DNA of 64,000 nt from Yinghuangia sp035454725 (GCF_051388935.1 NZ_JBPKBI010000003.1:522522-586521), one strand, 5' to 3'. Shown: positions 8,915-17,748, numbered from the stretch's first letter. The notes: generated from the letters alone by a model not told the origin. Made by a program: numbers and translations.

Positions 8915-9745
8915 TCAGCCGCTGGTCATCTCGTTGAGGATCAGGTTGAACTCCTTGAAAGTCTCGGCCTCGTCGAGGCCGGCCAACCTGAGGCCTTTGC
9001 CGTTAGCGTTGGCCGTCCAGCGATTCACGGTGAAGTTGGCCGAGCACAGGCCCTCGTCCGAGATGTACGTTGCCGTCACGCTCGACGAGCCCACCATGCC
9101 GTCGCGGACGACGCTGAAGACGTAGCCCTTCTGGAACTCAGGGAGCTTGTAGAAGGGGCTGTATGTGGCTGTGGGCTGCGCCTCGTTCTTTTGCTTCAGG
9201 TGAGCGGACAAGCGGTCCTGCATCTGGTCGATGTTCGTGTACACCGGCTGGCAGTTAAAGGTGATTTCGTACTCGGCCTGGCCCGCCTTGAGGTCCTTGA
9301 CGGGGACCCTTTCGGTGCGCCAGCCGACGCAGGCGTTCGTCGGCCCGTACGCGGGGACGGGCTTGGTCACCATACCGGGTTTGCCGTAGTCGGCCAGCGC
9401 GCTGGTGTAGGAGGAGCACTTTGCGGTGGCGACTCGGCTGAGGGGCATCGCCGGGTGGGGGAAGTCCTCGAATTCCAACGTCTCCCACAGTCCGGGCGAG
9501 GAACTCGGTTTTGCGTTTGTGCCTGCTCCTCCCGGCTGAGCGGGGCCGCTCGCGGAGCCTGCTTTGCCTCCGGGCGAGTCGCCGACTCCGGGCTCGCCGC
9601 CGGGGGGTCGGGTCGGATCGTCGGAGTCCCCACCGCAGGCGGTCAGGACGAGGAGCGAGCACAGCGCGGCGGCGGACAGCGACCGGCGCCTCCCGTACCG
9701 CTTGGCGGCGGAATTCCGGGGGACGATTTGGGAGTTCACGCGCAT
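8915..9745 (-). CDS. secreted lipoprotein, family X (copy 2)
   Basis: 276-residue predicted lipoprotein. The basic N-terminus, hydrophobic core and lipobox LTAC put the lipidated Cys near residue 36. A Gly/Pro/Ser-rich linker to about residue 85 follows, then a conserved globular domain with spaced Cys residues (KCSSYTSALADYGK, NACVGWR, FNCQPVYTN). It is a clear paralog of the product at 12319-13176, sharing ATYSP.Y.LPEF.KG and GLDEAETFKEF near the C-terminus. ATG 9745 has AAAGGAA; longer frames upstream lack a signal peptide. Function unknown. Unlike the other three array members it lacks the shared leader upstream. Confidence 0.75.
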   Translation of the reverse strand: MRVNSQIVPRNSAAKRYGRRRSLSAAALCSLLVLTACGGDSDDPTRPPGGEPGVGDSPGGKAGSASGPAQPGGAGTNAKPSSSPGLWETLEFEDFPHPAMPLSRVATAKCSSYTSALADYGKPGMVTKPVPAYGPTNACVGWRTERVPVKDLKAGQAEYEITFNCQPVYTNIDQMQDRLSAHLKQKNEAQPTATYSPFYKLPEFQKGYVFSVVRDGMVGSSSVTATYISDEGLCSANFTVNRWTANANGKGLRLAGLDEAETFKEFNLILNEMTSG

Positions 9746-9962
9746 TTCCTTTCGTGCGCACGGGAGTCGGTGTCCGCAAGGGGTTGCTGCGGGGTGCCGT
9801 CGGACGACGAGGTCGGCCCCGCGGCGCTGGGCCATCGCCGCGCGGGCTCCGAGCGGTCCACGTGCGCTGTGCGCGGCGTCGACTCGGACCACACGAAACC
9901 TGCGGTCGTGGTGGAAACCGCCCGGAGTCGCGATCGCCCGGGCGACTACCGTGGCGCGGTGC

Positions 9963-10580
9963 CTACTTCGCCAGCGGGGCGTTGAGTTTCTTGCCGCCCT
10001 TGCCGGTCATGAGGCATTCCAGGGTGCGGTCGTTCTCGTTGGCCCAGGAGGTCGCCGTGGGCCCGCGCGAGGTGTACGCCAGCTCGTCTTTGTTGGGTTG
10101 GCGGTCGAGGATGGGGAGCAGCAGCTCCTTGCACTTGTCGCTGATGTCCTTCTCGTACGTCGCGGACGACGGGTTCGTCGAGTCGGGCAGCGTGTAGACG
10201 GCTGCCACTTCACCGAGGTGCACGACCGAACAGGGCACCTTGGTGAGAACGTCCTTCGTGAAGCTGTTGACGCAGTCGCCCACTTCGTATTTCTCTCTCG
10301 CCTCCGCCTTCGAACTCCCGGTCGGCTTCGGGGCGGTGGGCGCACCGGCGGCGGAGCCGCCGGTCGGCGATTTCGACGAGCCGCCCGTTTCGATGGTGAG
10401 GGGCGGCAGTGTCAGGGGTTTCAGAGACGGCATCGCCGGCATGGACGGCGGCGGAATCGCCGGCCCGCCCTTGTCGTCGTCGCCGCCACAGCCGGTCAAC
10501 GCGAGCATCGCCGTGGCGCAGGAGGCCGCCGCAACGGTGACCAGGCGTGCGGATTTCCTCGGGGAACGCTGGGGACGCAT
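9963..10580 (-). CDS. secreted lipoprotein with septum-formation-like domain, family Y (copy 2)
   Basis: 205 residues. The signal peptide ends at a LTGC lipobox, followed by a Pro/Gly/Ser linker. The domain has VGDCVNSF...VPCSVVHLGEVAAVY, the Cys and His-G-E-V pattern of septum-formation-type (Septum_form) domains. The name does not prove a role in division. It is about 70 percent identical to the tandem neighbour at 11079-11699, with almost identical N-termini. The start MRPQRSPRKSARLV at 10580 gives a normal signal peptide; a 32-codon in-frame extension falls in the conserved leader and is probably untranslated. Confidence 0.75.
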   Translation of the reverse strand: MRPQRSPRKSARLVTVAAASCATAMLALTGCGGDDDKGGPAIPPPSMPAMPSLKPLTLPPLTIETGGSSKSPTGGSAAGAPTAPKPTGSSKAEAREKYEVGDCVNSFTKDVLTKVPCSVVHLGEVAAVYTLPDSTNPSSATYEKDISDKCKELLLPILDRQPNKDELAYTSRGPTATSWANENDRTLECLMTGKGGKKLNAPLAK

Positions 10581-10760
10581 AAGGAACGGGAACCTCTCGT
10601 GGGGGAATGACCCGCACGAGTCTGGTACCGGCGATCGGCTCGAATGTGAGGGGAATTCATCTTGATTTCCCGGCATTCACATGAGCCCGACGAAGCGCCC
10701 TATCGAACACCGTCGGGATGCGCTTCGCAATGTGACCAAGAGTATATCCACAATACGCCG
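10581..10760 (-). promoter_or_regulatory. conserved promoter and leader of family Y gene, copy 2
   Basis: A minus-strand -10-like TATACT (complement of 10741-10746) lies 161 nt upstream of the start codon. 10603-10690 is identical base for base to 11722-11809, and a diverged copy precedes the gene at 13176. This predicts a shared promoter and an unusually long leader of about 155 nt. No good -35 hexamer is seen, so an alternative sigma factor or activator is possible. Confidence 0.5.
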
Positions 10761-11078
10761 AGACATGGCACCGATCTTTTACGGAGAACGCCGGCCGTGC
10801 ATTCCGAGTGGAGGTTGAGCCCTACGCCCGGGGTGTGGGCAGGGCGTGCTTCGAGTCTCGGTGGGGAACGAGCTGCGGGTCGGCGGACCACGGCGCTGGT
10901 CACGGGCGGGCGGATCGTGACTTCCGAGTGCTGGATCAGCCGTTGGGGCCTCGGGCCATACGGCGGCGCCCGGTCGGCCGTCCACTCGACCACCCACCTG
11001 CTGGGGCGGCGGCACGGCACAGCCCGGGGCGAGTCGCCGTGCTTGGCGATCGCCCGGGCGACTTCCGTGGCGTGTCGT
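10761..11078. other. rest of intergenic region between family Y copies
   Basis: No gene seen. The right end (11047-11078) repeats the 3' flank of the other Y gene (9931-9962): both contain GCGATCGCCCGGGCGACT just past the stop codon, so the duplication included 3' sequence. The GATCGC-CCGGG core is partly palindromic and could help termination. Confidence 0.45.
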
Positions 11079-11699
11079 CTACTTCACCAGCGGGGCGTTG
11101 AGCTTCACGTTGCCCTTCGTGGTGACGATGCATGACAGGGTGCGGTCCTTGTCCTCGGCCCAGGACTTCTCGGTCGGGCCGCTCGGCAGGGGCGCGAGAT
11201 CGCCCGCGTTCGGCTGGCGGTTGAGGATCGGAAGCAGCAACTCCTGGCACTTCGCGCGGATGTCTTCCTTGTACGTCGCGGTCGACGGGTTCATCGACTC
11301 CGGCAGCGTGAAGATCGCCGCGACCTCCCCCACGTGCTCCTCCGTACAGGACGCCTTGATGAGGCTGCCCGAGGCGGACTTGCCCAGACAGACACCCACC
11401 GTCGTCAAGTCGCCCGGTCCCAGTTTGGTGCTGCCGGCGCTGGGCTTCGGGGCGGTGGGCGCTCCGGCGGCGGTGCCGCCGGTCGACGGTTTCGACGAGC
11501 CGCTCGTTTCTATGGTGAGGGGCGGCAGCGTCAGGGGTTTCAGAGACGGCATCGCCGGCATGGACGGCGGCGGAATCGCCGGCCCGCCCTTGTCATCGTC
11601 GCCGCCACAGCCGGTCAGCGCGAGCATCGCCGTGGCGCAGGAGGCCGCCGCGACGGTGACCAGGCGTGCGGATTTCCTCGGGACATGCAGGGGACGCAT
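11079..11699 (-). CDS. secreted lipoprotein with septum-formation-like domain, family Y (copy 1)
   Basis: 206 residues. The signal peptide and linker are nearly identical to those of the product at 9963-10580 up to about residue 75. The C-terminal domain is more diverged (VGVCLGKSASGSLIKASCTE, EHVGEVAAIF) but keeps the paired Cys and the H-x-G-E-V motif. The lipobox is LTGC. Divergence restricted to the exported domain, with an identical leader and signal peptide, suggests duplication followed by selection on the exposed part or by gene conversion at the 5' end. Function unknown. Confidence 0.75.
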   Translation of the reverse strand: MRPLHVPRKSARLVTVAAASCATAMLALTGCGGDDDKGGPAIPPPSMPAMPSLKPLTLPPLTIETSGSSKPSTGGTAAGAPTAPKPSAGSTKLGPGDLTTVGVCLGKSASGSLIKASCTEEHVGEVAAIFTLPESMNPSTATYKEDIRAKCQELLLPILNRQPNAGDLAPLPSGPTEKSWAEDKDRTLSCIVTTKGNVKLNAPLVK

Positions 11700-11880
11700 A
11701 AGAAAAGGACACCTCTCGTAAGGGAATGACCCGCACGAGTCTGGTACCGGCGATCGGCTCGAATGTGAGGGGAATTCATCTTGATTTCCCGGCATTCACA
11801 TGAGCCCGATGAAGCGCCCTGCCGAACACCACAGGGATGCGCTTCGCAATGTGCTCAAGAGTATATCCATAATACGCCGG
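11700..11880 (-). promoter_or_regulatory. conserved promoter and leader of family Y gene, copy 1
   Basis: The same element as upstream of the other Y gene. The -10-like TATACT (complement of 11860-11865) sits at exactly the same distance from the start codon, and 11722-11809 is an 88-base perfect copy of 10603-10690. Between 11881 and 12169 I see no gene. Confidence 0.5.
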
Positions 11881-12169
11881 GACATGGCACGGATCTCTTA
11901 CGGACAACACTGAAACTGCATTCCGAGGGGCGCTTGAGAGGATGGGCACGGGGCTACGGAGGGGCATGGTCCGCGCCACTGTACGCGAACGGGACGCGGG
12001 CGAACTCGCCTGGTGTTACGCCGGGTTCGAGTTCGGCGCCCACGTGCCGAGCACCCTTGACCGTACGGTGGGCCGTGAGTGCGGCAAACATAACCCGCGT
12101 CGTGTACAAGATCGTTCTCGATCTCACAACGCGGGTGTGGGTGTTCCGCGGCCGACCCCGTACGGCCGA

Positions 12170-12191
12170 CCCGTGCGGCCGACCGCACGGG
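12170..12191. terminator. 9-bp perfect hairpin downstream of family X copy 1
   Basis: CCCGTGCGG (12170-12178), loop CCGA, CCGCACGGG (12183-12191). It lies 128 nt past the stop of the gene ending at 12319 and well before the next leader, so it could separate the two transcription units. It has no T tract, which is usual in these GC-rich genomes. Confidence 0.4.
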
Positions 12192-12318
12192 CGACGGCAA
12201 CGGATCGGCCAGGAGGCACAGATCTTCCGACAGGTCTGTCGCGTACCGCTGTCACCGGGCGACGCGTCGGCCGCACGAAACGGTGCGGCGGTCGTCAGCG
12301 ATCGCCCGGCCTCCTTTC

Positions 12319-13176
12319 TCACCCGCCGAGCATGGCGTTCACGATGAGGCCGAACTCCTTGAACGTCTCGGCCTCGTCGAGCCCGACGTACTTCAGGCCC
12401 TTGCCGTTGTCGTTGGGTGCCCAGCGCTTCGCGGTGAAGCCCACCTGGCACAGGCCCTGGTCGGTGAGGAAGGTTGCCGTCACACCCGAGGAGCCATTGG
12501 TGCCGTCGCGGTGCACGGAGAAGGCGAAGCCCTTGTCGAACTCCGGCAGCCGATACAGGGGGCTGTAGGTGGTGCCCGGCTTGGCCTCGCTGACGTTCTT
12601 CTGGTAATCGGTCAGCCTGTCGCCGATCTGGTCGAGGTTTTCGTATACGGGGCTGCAGTTGTAGCCGATTTGGTATTCCATGTGCCCCGCTTTGATGTCG
12701 CGGATGCTGTCCTCGTCACCGGTGCGCCAGCCGGTGCAGTCGTTCGCGCCCGGGAACTCGACCGTCCCCTTGCTCTCGATCATGCCGCCCGACGGATGGT
12801 TGCCGTAGTCGGCAAGCGCCGCGGTGTAGGAGCGGCAGTCGGCGACGTTGAGCCGGGCCAGCGGCGGGGCCTGGTGCGGGAAGTCCTTGATCTGCGACTG
12901 CATCCCCTCCCACTTTCCGGGGGTGGACCCGGGTTTGGGCGGGAGGGTGGGTTTGGGAAGGGTGGGCACGGAGCCCGAGCCGGGCAGGCTCGGTCCACTC
13001 GCGTCCCCTCCCAGCTCCGGAATTTTGCCGTTGGCCGCGTCGCCGAGGCCGTCGGAGTCCCCGCCACAGGCGGTCAGGACGACCAGCGAACTGACGACGG
13101 CGGCGCAGACGGACAGACTCTTACTGCGGCGGCGTTTGACAGCGGACGCCGCCGCATGGAGAGCGCGGTTGTTCAT
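12319..13176 (-). CDS. secreted lipoprotein, family X (copy 1)
   Basis: 285 residues. The basic start (MNNRALHAAASAVKRRR), hydrophobic core and LTAC lipobox give a standard lipoprotein signal. A Gly/Pro linker and a Cys-containing domain follow, paralogous to the product at 8915-9745 (CRSYTAALADYGN, CTGWRTG, YNCSPVYEN, GLDEAETFKEFG). The in-frame ATG at 13263 aligns with the start codon of family Y genes (M-R-P-L-R), so this gene seems to have acquired a Y-type promoter, leader and start vestige. I prefer 13176 because only it gives a good signal peptide. Function unknown. Confidence 0.7.
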   Translation of the reverse strand: MNNRALHAAASAVKRRRSKSLSVCAAVVSSLVVLTACGGDSDGLGDAANGKIPELGGDASGPSLPGSGSVPTLPKPTLPPKPGSTPGKWEGMQSQIKDFPHQAPPLARLNVADCRSYTAALADYGNHPSGGMIESKGTVEFPGANDCTGWRTGDEDSIRDIKAGHMEYQIGYNCSPVYENLDQIGDRLTDYQKNVSEAKPGTTYSPLYRLPEFDKGFAFSVHRDGTNGSSGVTATFLTDQGLCQVGFTAKRWAPNDNGKGLKYVGLDEAETFKEFGLIVNAMLGG

Positions 13177-13460
13177 GCGCGCAAGTCCCTTCGGATTACG
13201 GGGAGTTCGGGGGGAGTCCGCAGCGACGGGCCGGTACACGTCCGAGATACGAAGAGGACGCATGCCAAAGAGGGGCCTCCCGCGTGGGAATGACTCGCAC
13301 GAGTCTGCTGCCGACGATCGGCTCAAATGTGAGGGAAACACACCTTGATTCCCGGCACTTCCCATGAACGCAGTTCGGGGTAATTCACCGAAACGAAAGC
13401 CGGGTGCGCCACGCATGATGAATGCGCAATGAACAGTGTATCCGGATTACGACGGGACGT
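13177..13460 (-). promoter_or_regulatory. diverged copy of the family Y promoter/leader
   Basis: 13263-13360 aligns without gaps to the Y leaders, including the ATG-CGT-CC start context at 13263-13256. The -10 equivalent is TACACT (complement of 13435-13440). Between copies, changes hit first and second codon positions as often as third, so the leader is probably not translated. The rest of the gap to 13707 must also hold the promoter for the divergent regulator; I see no distinct site. Confidence 0.45.
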
Positions 13461-13707
13461 GGCGCGGATCTCTTCCCACTTGTCGCCGGCGCGGCCCCCG
13501 CAGCGTCGCACACACGAACAACGCTGCGTTTGAGGGGTTTTCCGCTGCTTCCAACCAGTCGACTTGCGTATGCTCAGGGCCTCACGCAGGCGTGCGCATC
13601 GCGCCAGGCGGCATCGACGCAGCACGTGACAACGCGATGTGGATACGGTCGGCGGCCCGGCATGCCACGCTCCCGGCGCACGTCCCGGCCCGACGGGAGC
13701 TGAGGCC

Positions 13708-15408
13708 ATGGTGGACGAACGCGAAGAAGCCACGGGCAGGGCGGTCCCGATGACGGGCCAAAGGTCGATGCCAGGGGTGCCCCGCGAGTCCTCCGCCACC
13801 CTGCCCGCAGACTTGTCCTCGGCCCTGCAACGCGGACACGACCTGCGTCACATGCACCGGCTCGCGACTCGGACCGGAGCCGAACAAGCACTCGTACGCT
13901 GGCTCGCGGAGCGCACCGGTTGTTGGATCGCGCTGCTGGACCAGCACGGCGTCGTACGCCAGGGCCGGGGGGCCGACCAGTCGGCGGGAGCCACCGCGCC
14001 GAGCGACGTGCTGCGCGAGGCCGATGTGGCGGAAATGCTGGCGCAGGGGCGTAGTTCGGCCGTCCTCGATGTGGGCGACCGTACCGGTGTCCTGATGTCG
14101 GTCCCCGTCTCGGGGGATGCGCCGGTCACCCCGACACGCAGAGTCCTTGCCGCCGTCGGTGCCCGGCCGTTGCCCGAGGGCATGACGCAACTCCTCGCCG
14201 ACGCCGTCCCGTTGATGGCGATCGCGGTTGCCATGGCCGAGGCCGGACAAGCCGCCCGCCACGTGCAGGCGGCCGACAGCCGTATCCGGGAGTCCGTACT
14301 CCATCTGCTCATGTTCGGAGAGGTCGCGACGGCCCGCCAGGTCGCGGGCGCGTTGGGCCCCCCGCTGCCGGACTCCGCGCGCGTCCACGTCGTCGAATGC
14401 GCCGCGCCCGCACGCGATCGCGTCGCCGCCTTGTACTCCGAGGCAACCGGCGGCCAAGCCTGGGTCGTGCGCTGCCCGGTGTACGACCAGCACCTGGTCG
14501 CGGTCGTCCCCGCCGACACCGGCACCGGCGACTTCGCGCGTTCGACCACGCGCGCGATCCCGGGCATCGTCGTCGCCGTGAGCGACGTCGTCGCGCTGCG
14601 CGACACCGCCGCGGGATACGAACAGGCGTTCCATGTCCTGCCCGTGGCTCGCGAAAATCCCGACCGCCTGGGCAGCTTCAGCCCCACCACCGAACTCGCC
14701 GCGCTGGTGGGCCCGTCCGGTGCGATCTGGGCACGACGGCTCCTCGATCCGCTGTTGGGCTACGTCCCCAAACGTGCCCAGGATCCCGGGCAGGACGAAC
14801 TTGTCACGACTGTCCGCGGGTGGCTTGCCTTCTGCAGCGGCGTCACGCGCTATTTGCGGCTGCACCGCAACACAGTCTCGGCCCGGCTCCGCCGCGTCGA
14901 GGAGATCCTCGGCCTCGACCTCGACCACGTTCCCCACCAGGCCGCCCTGTCCCTGGCACTGCGCGTCCACGCGCTTCCACGCACCCATGCGGCAGGGGCG
15001 CGGCCGTCAGCCGATTCGACCGGCGTCGGTTCCGCACCGAGTGGCAAATCGTTTGTCCACCCCACGCTGGACGATGTGCTGGCAGGGCCGGCGGTCGCGG
15101 AATGGGCTCGTACGCAACTTGCCCGCGTCGACGCCTTCCCCTGGGGCTCCCGCACGCTGCTCACCTGGCTGGAGGCCGACGCGCGGCTCAGCGCCACCGC
15201 CCGGGCACTGGGGATCTCCGTGACCGGCACGCGAAAGCGGCTGACGCGGCTCGAAACCGCCCTGGAACGCTCGCTGTTGCACACCCCGTCCGCACGCCAC
15301 GACCTCTGGCTCGCGACGCGGTCCCTCGAACTCGCCGCCGCAGCAGAAACAGGCGGGCAGCAGCCGACGGATCTGCAACCTCCCCGGCGGACTGACAGGG
15401 CAAGCTGA
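13708..15408 (+). CDS. PucR/CdaR-type transcriptional regulator
   Basis: 566 residues. The N-terminal 300 or so residues look like a sensory (GAF-like) region plus a GGDEF-like middle. A PucR-type helix-turn-helix, YLRLHRNTVSARLRRVEEIL, lies near 405-425. About 150 residues later a second HTH-like element, LSATARALGISVTGTRKRL, is found near 500-520, which is unusual because most members end after the first. ATG 13708 follows GGGAG at normal spacing; an in-frame ATG at 13639 lacks one. It lies divergent from the lipoprotein array and upstream of a DUF4331 gene; either could be its target. The ligand is unknown. Confidence 0.75.
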   Translation: MVDEREEATGRAVPMTGQRSMPGVPRESSATLPADLSSALQRGHDLRHMHRLATRTGAEQALVRWLAERTGCWIALLDQHGVVRQGRGADQSAGATAPSDVLREADVAEMLAQGRSSAVLDVGDRTGVLMSVPVSGDAPVTPTRRVLAAVGARPLPEGMTQLLADAVPLMAIAVAMAEAGQAARHVQAADSRIRESVLHLLMFGEVATARQVAGALGPPLPDSARVHVVECAAPARDRVAALYSEATGGQAWVVRCPVYDQHLVAVVPADTGTGDFARSTTRAIPGIVVAVSDVVALRDTAAGYEQAFHVLPVARENPDRLGSFSPTTELAALVGPSGAIWARRLLDPLLGYVPKRAQDPGQDELVTTVRGWLAFCSGVTRYLRLHRNTVSARLRRVEEILGLDLDHVPHQAALSLALRVHALPRTHAAGARPSADSTGVGSAPSGKSFVHPTLDDVLAGPAVAEWARTQLARVDAFPWGSRTLLTWLEADARLSATARALGISVTGTRKRLTRLETALERSLLHTPSARHDLWLATRSLELAAAAETGGQQPTDLQPPRRTDRAS

Positions 15409-15495
15409 ACCTGCCGACGGCGACTGGGCCACGCATAACGTCGACCGCGGAGCCGCTCCGCATCCCAGTCATTCAAACCTCTTGCGAGGACGTCG

Positions 15496-16532
15496 GTGTC
15501 ACATCACCTCGATTCCGAACTGGCCCGACAGGACCCCCGGTTGGACATCAGCGACGCCTATGTGTTCCGAGGGACAATGGGCACGGCCTTCGTCGTCGAC
15601 GTCAACCCTGTCTCGGGTCCGGGCGGCTTCCACCCGGAGGGCGGCTACGAGCTCAAGATCGACACGGACGGCGACGCGGTCGAGAACATCACGTACCGCT
15701 TCACCTTCGGCGAGACCGGCTCGGACGGACGACAGGCCTGGCACCTGAGCCGTATCGACGGTGACGCGGCAACGGACCCGCTCGCGGGCGCGGCGAACCG
15801 CTGCTGGACGGTACGACCGACCCCACGGGCGGCGACCCCACGGCGATTGCGACCGGCGACGGGATCCGCGCGTGGGTCGGCACGGCTGCCGACCCCTTCT
15901 GGATCGAGGGCACGGTCGTGACCGCCGTGCGCACCGCGATAGCCGAGGGACGCCCCGTGCGGTTGGAGGACTTCGACCCTGCAGACGCCACGAACATCTT
16001 CGCCGGCACCGATGTCAACGCCATCGTGCTGGAAATCGCCGACACGGTGATGCCCGCGCCCCTGATCGGCTTCTGGGCCGCGACCGTCCTGCCGACCGAC
16101 GCGGGCGGCCGGCGCCAGATCAACCGCTGCGCGCAACCGCTCGTCAACACACTCTTCGCGCTGGAAGACGCCGAACGGGACGTCGACTTCAACGCGACCC
16201 AGCCGCGCGAGGACCGCGAGCGCTACGGCGACGTCGTCGTACGCGACACCACCGCCGTGGTCACCGCGATGGGCACCATCCCGGACCCCAAGGCCCACGC
16301 GGAGGCCCTGCGGGACACGTTGTTCCCCGACGTGCTGTGGTACGAGGTGGGCACGGAAGCCCACTTCGCCACGGCCCGCCGCAACGGGCGTGGCCTGACG
16401 ACGAACACCCCCGAAGTGATGTTCGAACTCGTCCTCGGCACCCCGGTCTCCCTGGGCCTCGACGCCACCGCCGCCGGCCCCTGCCGCCCGGAATTCCCCT
16501 ACGTACCGAAGCCCACGACAAAGCCGGCCTGA
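15496..16532 (+). pseudogene. DUF4331 family protein, interrupted by a -1 frameshift
   Basis: The first part (GTG 15496, SHHLDSELARQDPRLDISD, then FHPEGGYELKIDTDGD) and the second part (ADPFWIEGTVVTAVRTA to the stop at 16532) are the two halves of one DUF4331 protein. They are in different frames. The switch lies at about 15785-15797, within CTCGCGGGCGCGGCGAACCG, where one missing base restores GEPLLDGTTDPTGGDP. The total would be about 345 residues, normal for the family. Function is poorly known. The break may be a sequencing error in a GC-rich repeat, since the rest is undamaged. Confidence 0.75.
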
Positions 16533-16563
16533 CCAAGGGCTTGTCGACGGCCCGGCAGAGAAC

Positions 16564-16634
16564 GCTTGCGCCGCAGCCCCTCTCGGCGCAAGCACAGTGG
16601 CCCCCGTCCTCCGGAGCTGCGGGACGGGGGCCAC
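16564..16634. terminator. two adjacent strong hairpins
   Basis: Hairpin 1: GCTTGCGCCG (16564-16573) with CGGCGCAAGC (16584-16593). Hairpin 2: GTGGCCCCCGTCC (16597-16609) with GGACGGGGGCCAC (16622-16634). Both stems are perfect. They lie between a plus-strand and a minus-strand gene that converge, so they probably terminate both. Confidence 0.75.
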
Positions 16635-16695
16635 CGCCGGCCTCTGGCCCACAACGCGAAATCGTTGCTCACCCGGGTGACGAGGCTTTTCCGGA

Positions 16696-17553
16696 TCACA
16701 AGGCTTTTTCCGGCCCCTCACGCCCACGCTCGGTTGTCGGCGCTCCCTCCGACAGTCGAGAAATCCGACCGGTTGAGGATGTACGGTGAGGGTTGGTCTC
16801 AGGTGGGCCCGAGAGCACATCAGTTGTTTTCACTGTGCGCACATTACGTGCGTGGGCGCCCATGTCATGATGTGGAACCACTTCAGGAGATCCTTCAGCC
16901 GCGCGCCGGCGCTCTGCCATGAGTTTGGCGTCCACCTTCAAGACACAGCTCGCCGCCTCCTCCAGGAAATGCGCGAACTTCACCGTTCCGAATATTCTCT
17001 TGTTGAGGTCTCCTGTCGCAACCATTTGCCGAAGTGGCCGCTCCGCGCTCGACCGGAAGACGCCGGACACGAAAACCACCGGAACCTTCCCGGTTTTGAT
17101 GACCGGAAGGAAGTCATCAAGTTTCGGACCGCTCCGACCGCCTTCGATGACGACAATCGCGCGGACACCATTCTGCAATGTCTCGTTTCGGTTCTCCCTC
17201 TGCCGGCCGCCGCCGACTTCGTACGAGACACCATCCGCGTGCTGTATGCCGCGGCGGAAGGCCTCATCGACGCCGAGGCCGCCGGCCGTGCGCCCCGCCC
17301 AACCCCAGTCAGCCATCATGACGCCGAACCAGAACGCATCTTGGTAAACAGGGTCGTGTTCCGTGACCGACTGCGGACCATAGATCGCAACAACGGGCCG
17401 GGGTATGCCGTTCGTGGTTTTGTCGGATCCGGCGATTCCTTTGTCCGTGTGGGCAGAAGCTTCCTCCGGGCCCGAGAAGTTCAAAGGCGTCGCGCCGATT
17501 TCCGCATCCGCGTTGCCCTTGGACTGTACTTCTTCTTCCCGCTTGTCATACAT
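16696..17553 (-). CDS. LOG/SLOG-like nucleotide-binding fold protein
   Basis: 285 residues. After a polar 50-residue N-terminus a Rossmann-like core begins at VVAIYGPQSV. It continues FGVMMADWGWAGRTAGGLGV with DEAFRRGI, SYEV, a charged RQRENRNETLQNGVRAIVV strand and IEGGRSGPKLDDF. This order (strand, helix, T-x-G-G-x-G-V-x-E-A-x-R-G, strand, G-G) is that of LOG/SLOG/DprA folds. The PGGxGT motif of cytokinin-activating LOG enzymes is replaced by EGGRSGP, so that activity is doubtful. The basic C-terminal 90 residues look disordered. ATG 17553 follows a GGGGGG run; ATG 17595 is an alternative. A TATACC box (complement of 17661-17666) may be the -10. Fold call is moderate. Confidence 0.5.
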   Translation of the reverse strand: MYDKREEEVQSKGNADAEIGATPLNFSGPEEASAHTDKGIAGSDKTTNGIPRPVVAIYGPQSVTEHDPVYQDAFWFGVMMADWGWAGRTAGGLGVDEAFRRGIQHADGVSYEVGGGRQRENRNETLQNGVRAIVVIEGGRSGPKLDDFLPVIKTGKVPVVFVSGVFRSSAERPLRQMVATGDLNKRIFGTVKFAHFLEEAASCVLKVDAKLMAERRRAAEGSPEVVPHHDMGAHARNVRTVKTTDVLSGPPETNPHRTSSTGRISRLSEGAPTTERGREGPEKAL

Positions 17554-17748
17554 CCACTCATGCCCCCCTTGCCCTGGCGTCGACGTCGCCCGCATGTGGC
17601 GAATTCGGGCTCCCGGTCACCCAAATACCGTACGATCCGGGCCAGGCCTATCCGCTCCACGGTATATCCGCTTTGCGCCGCCATGTGGTGCTGCGCCTGC
17701 CGTGTCAGACTTTCCTGATCACCATGGGTATATGGACTGGACGTGCGG

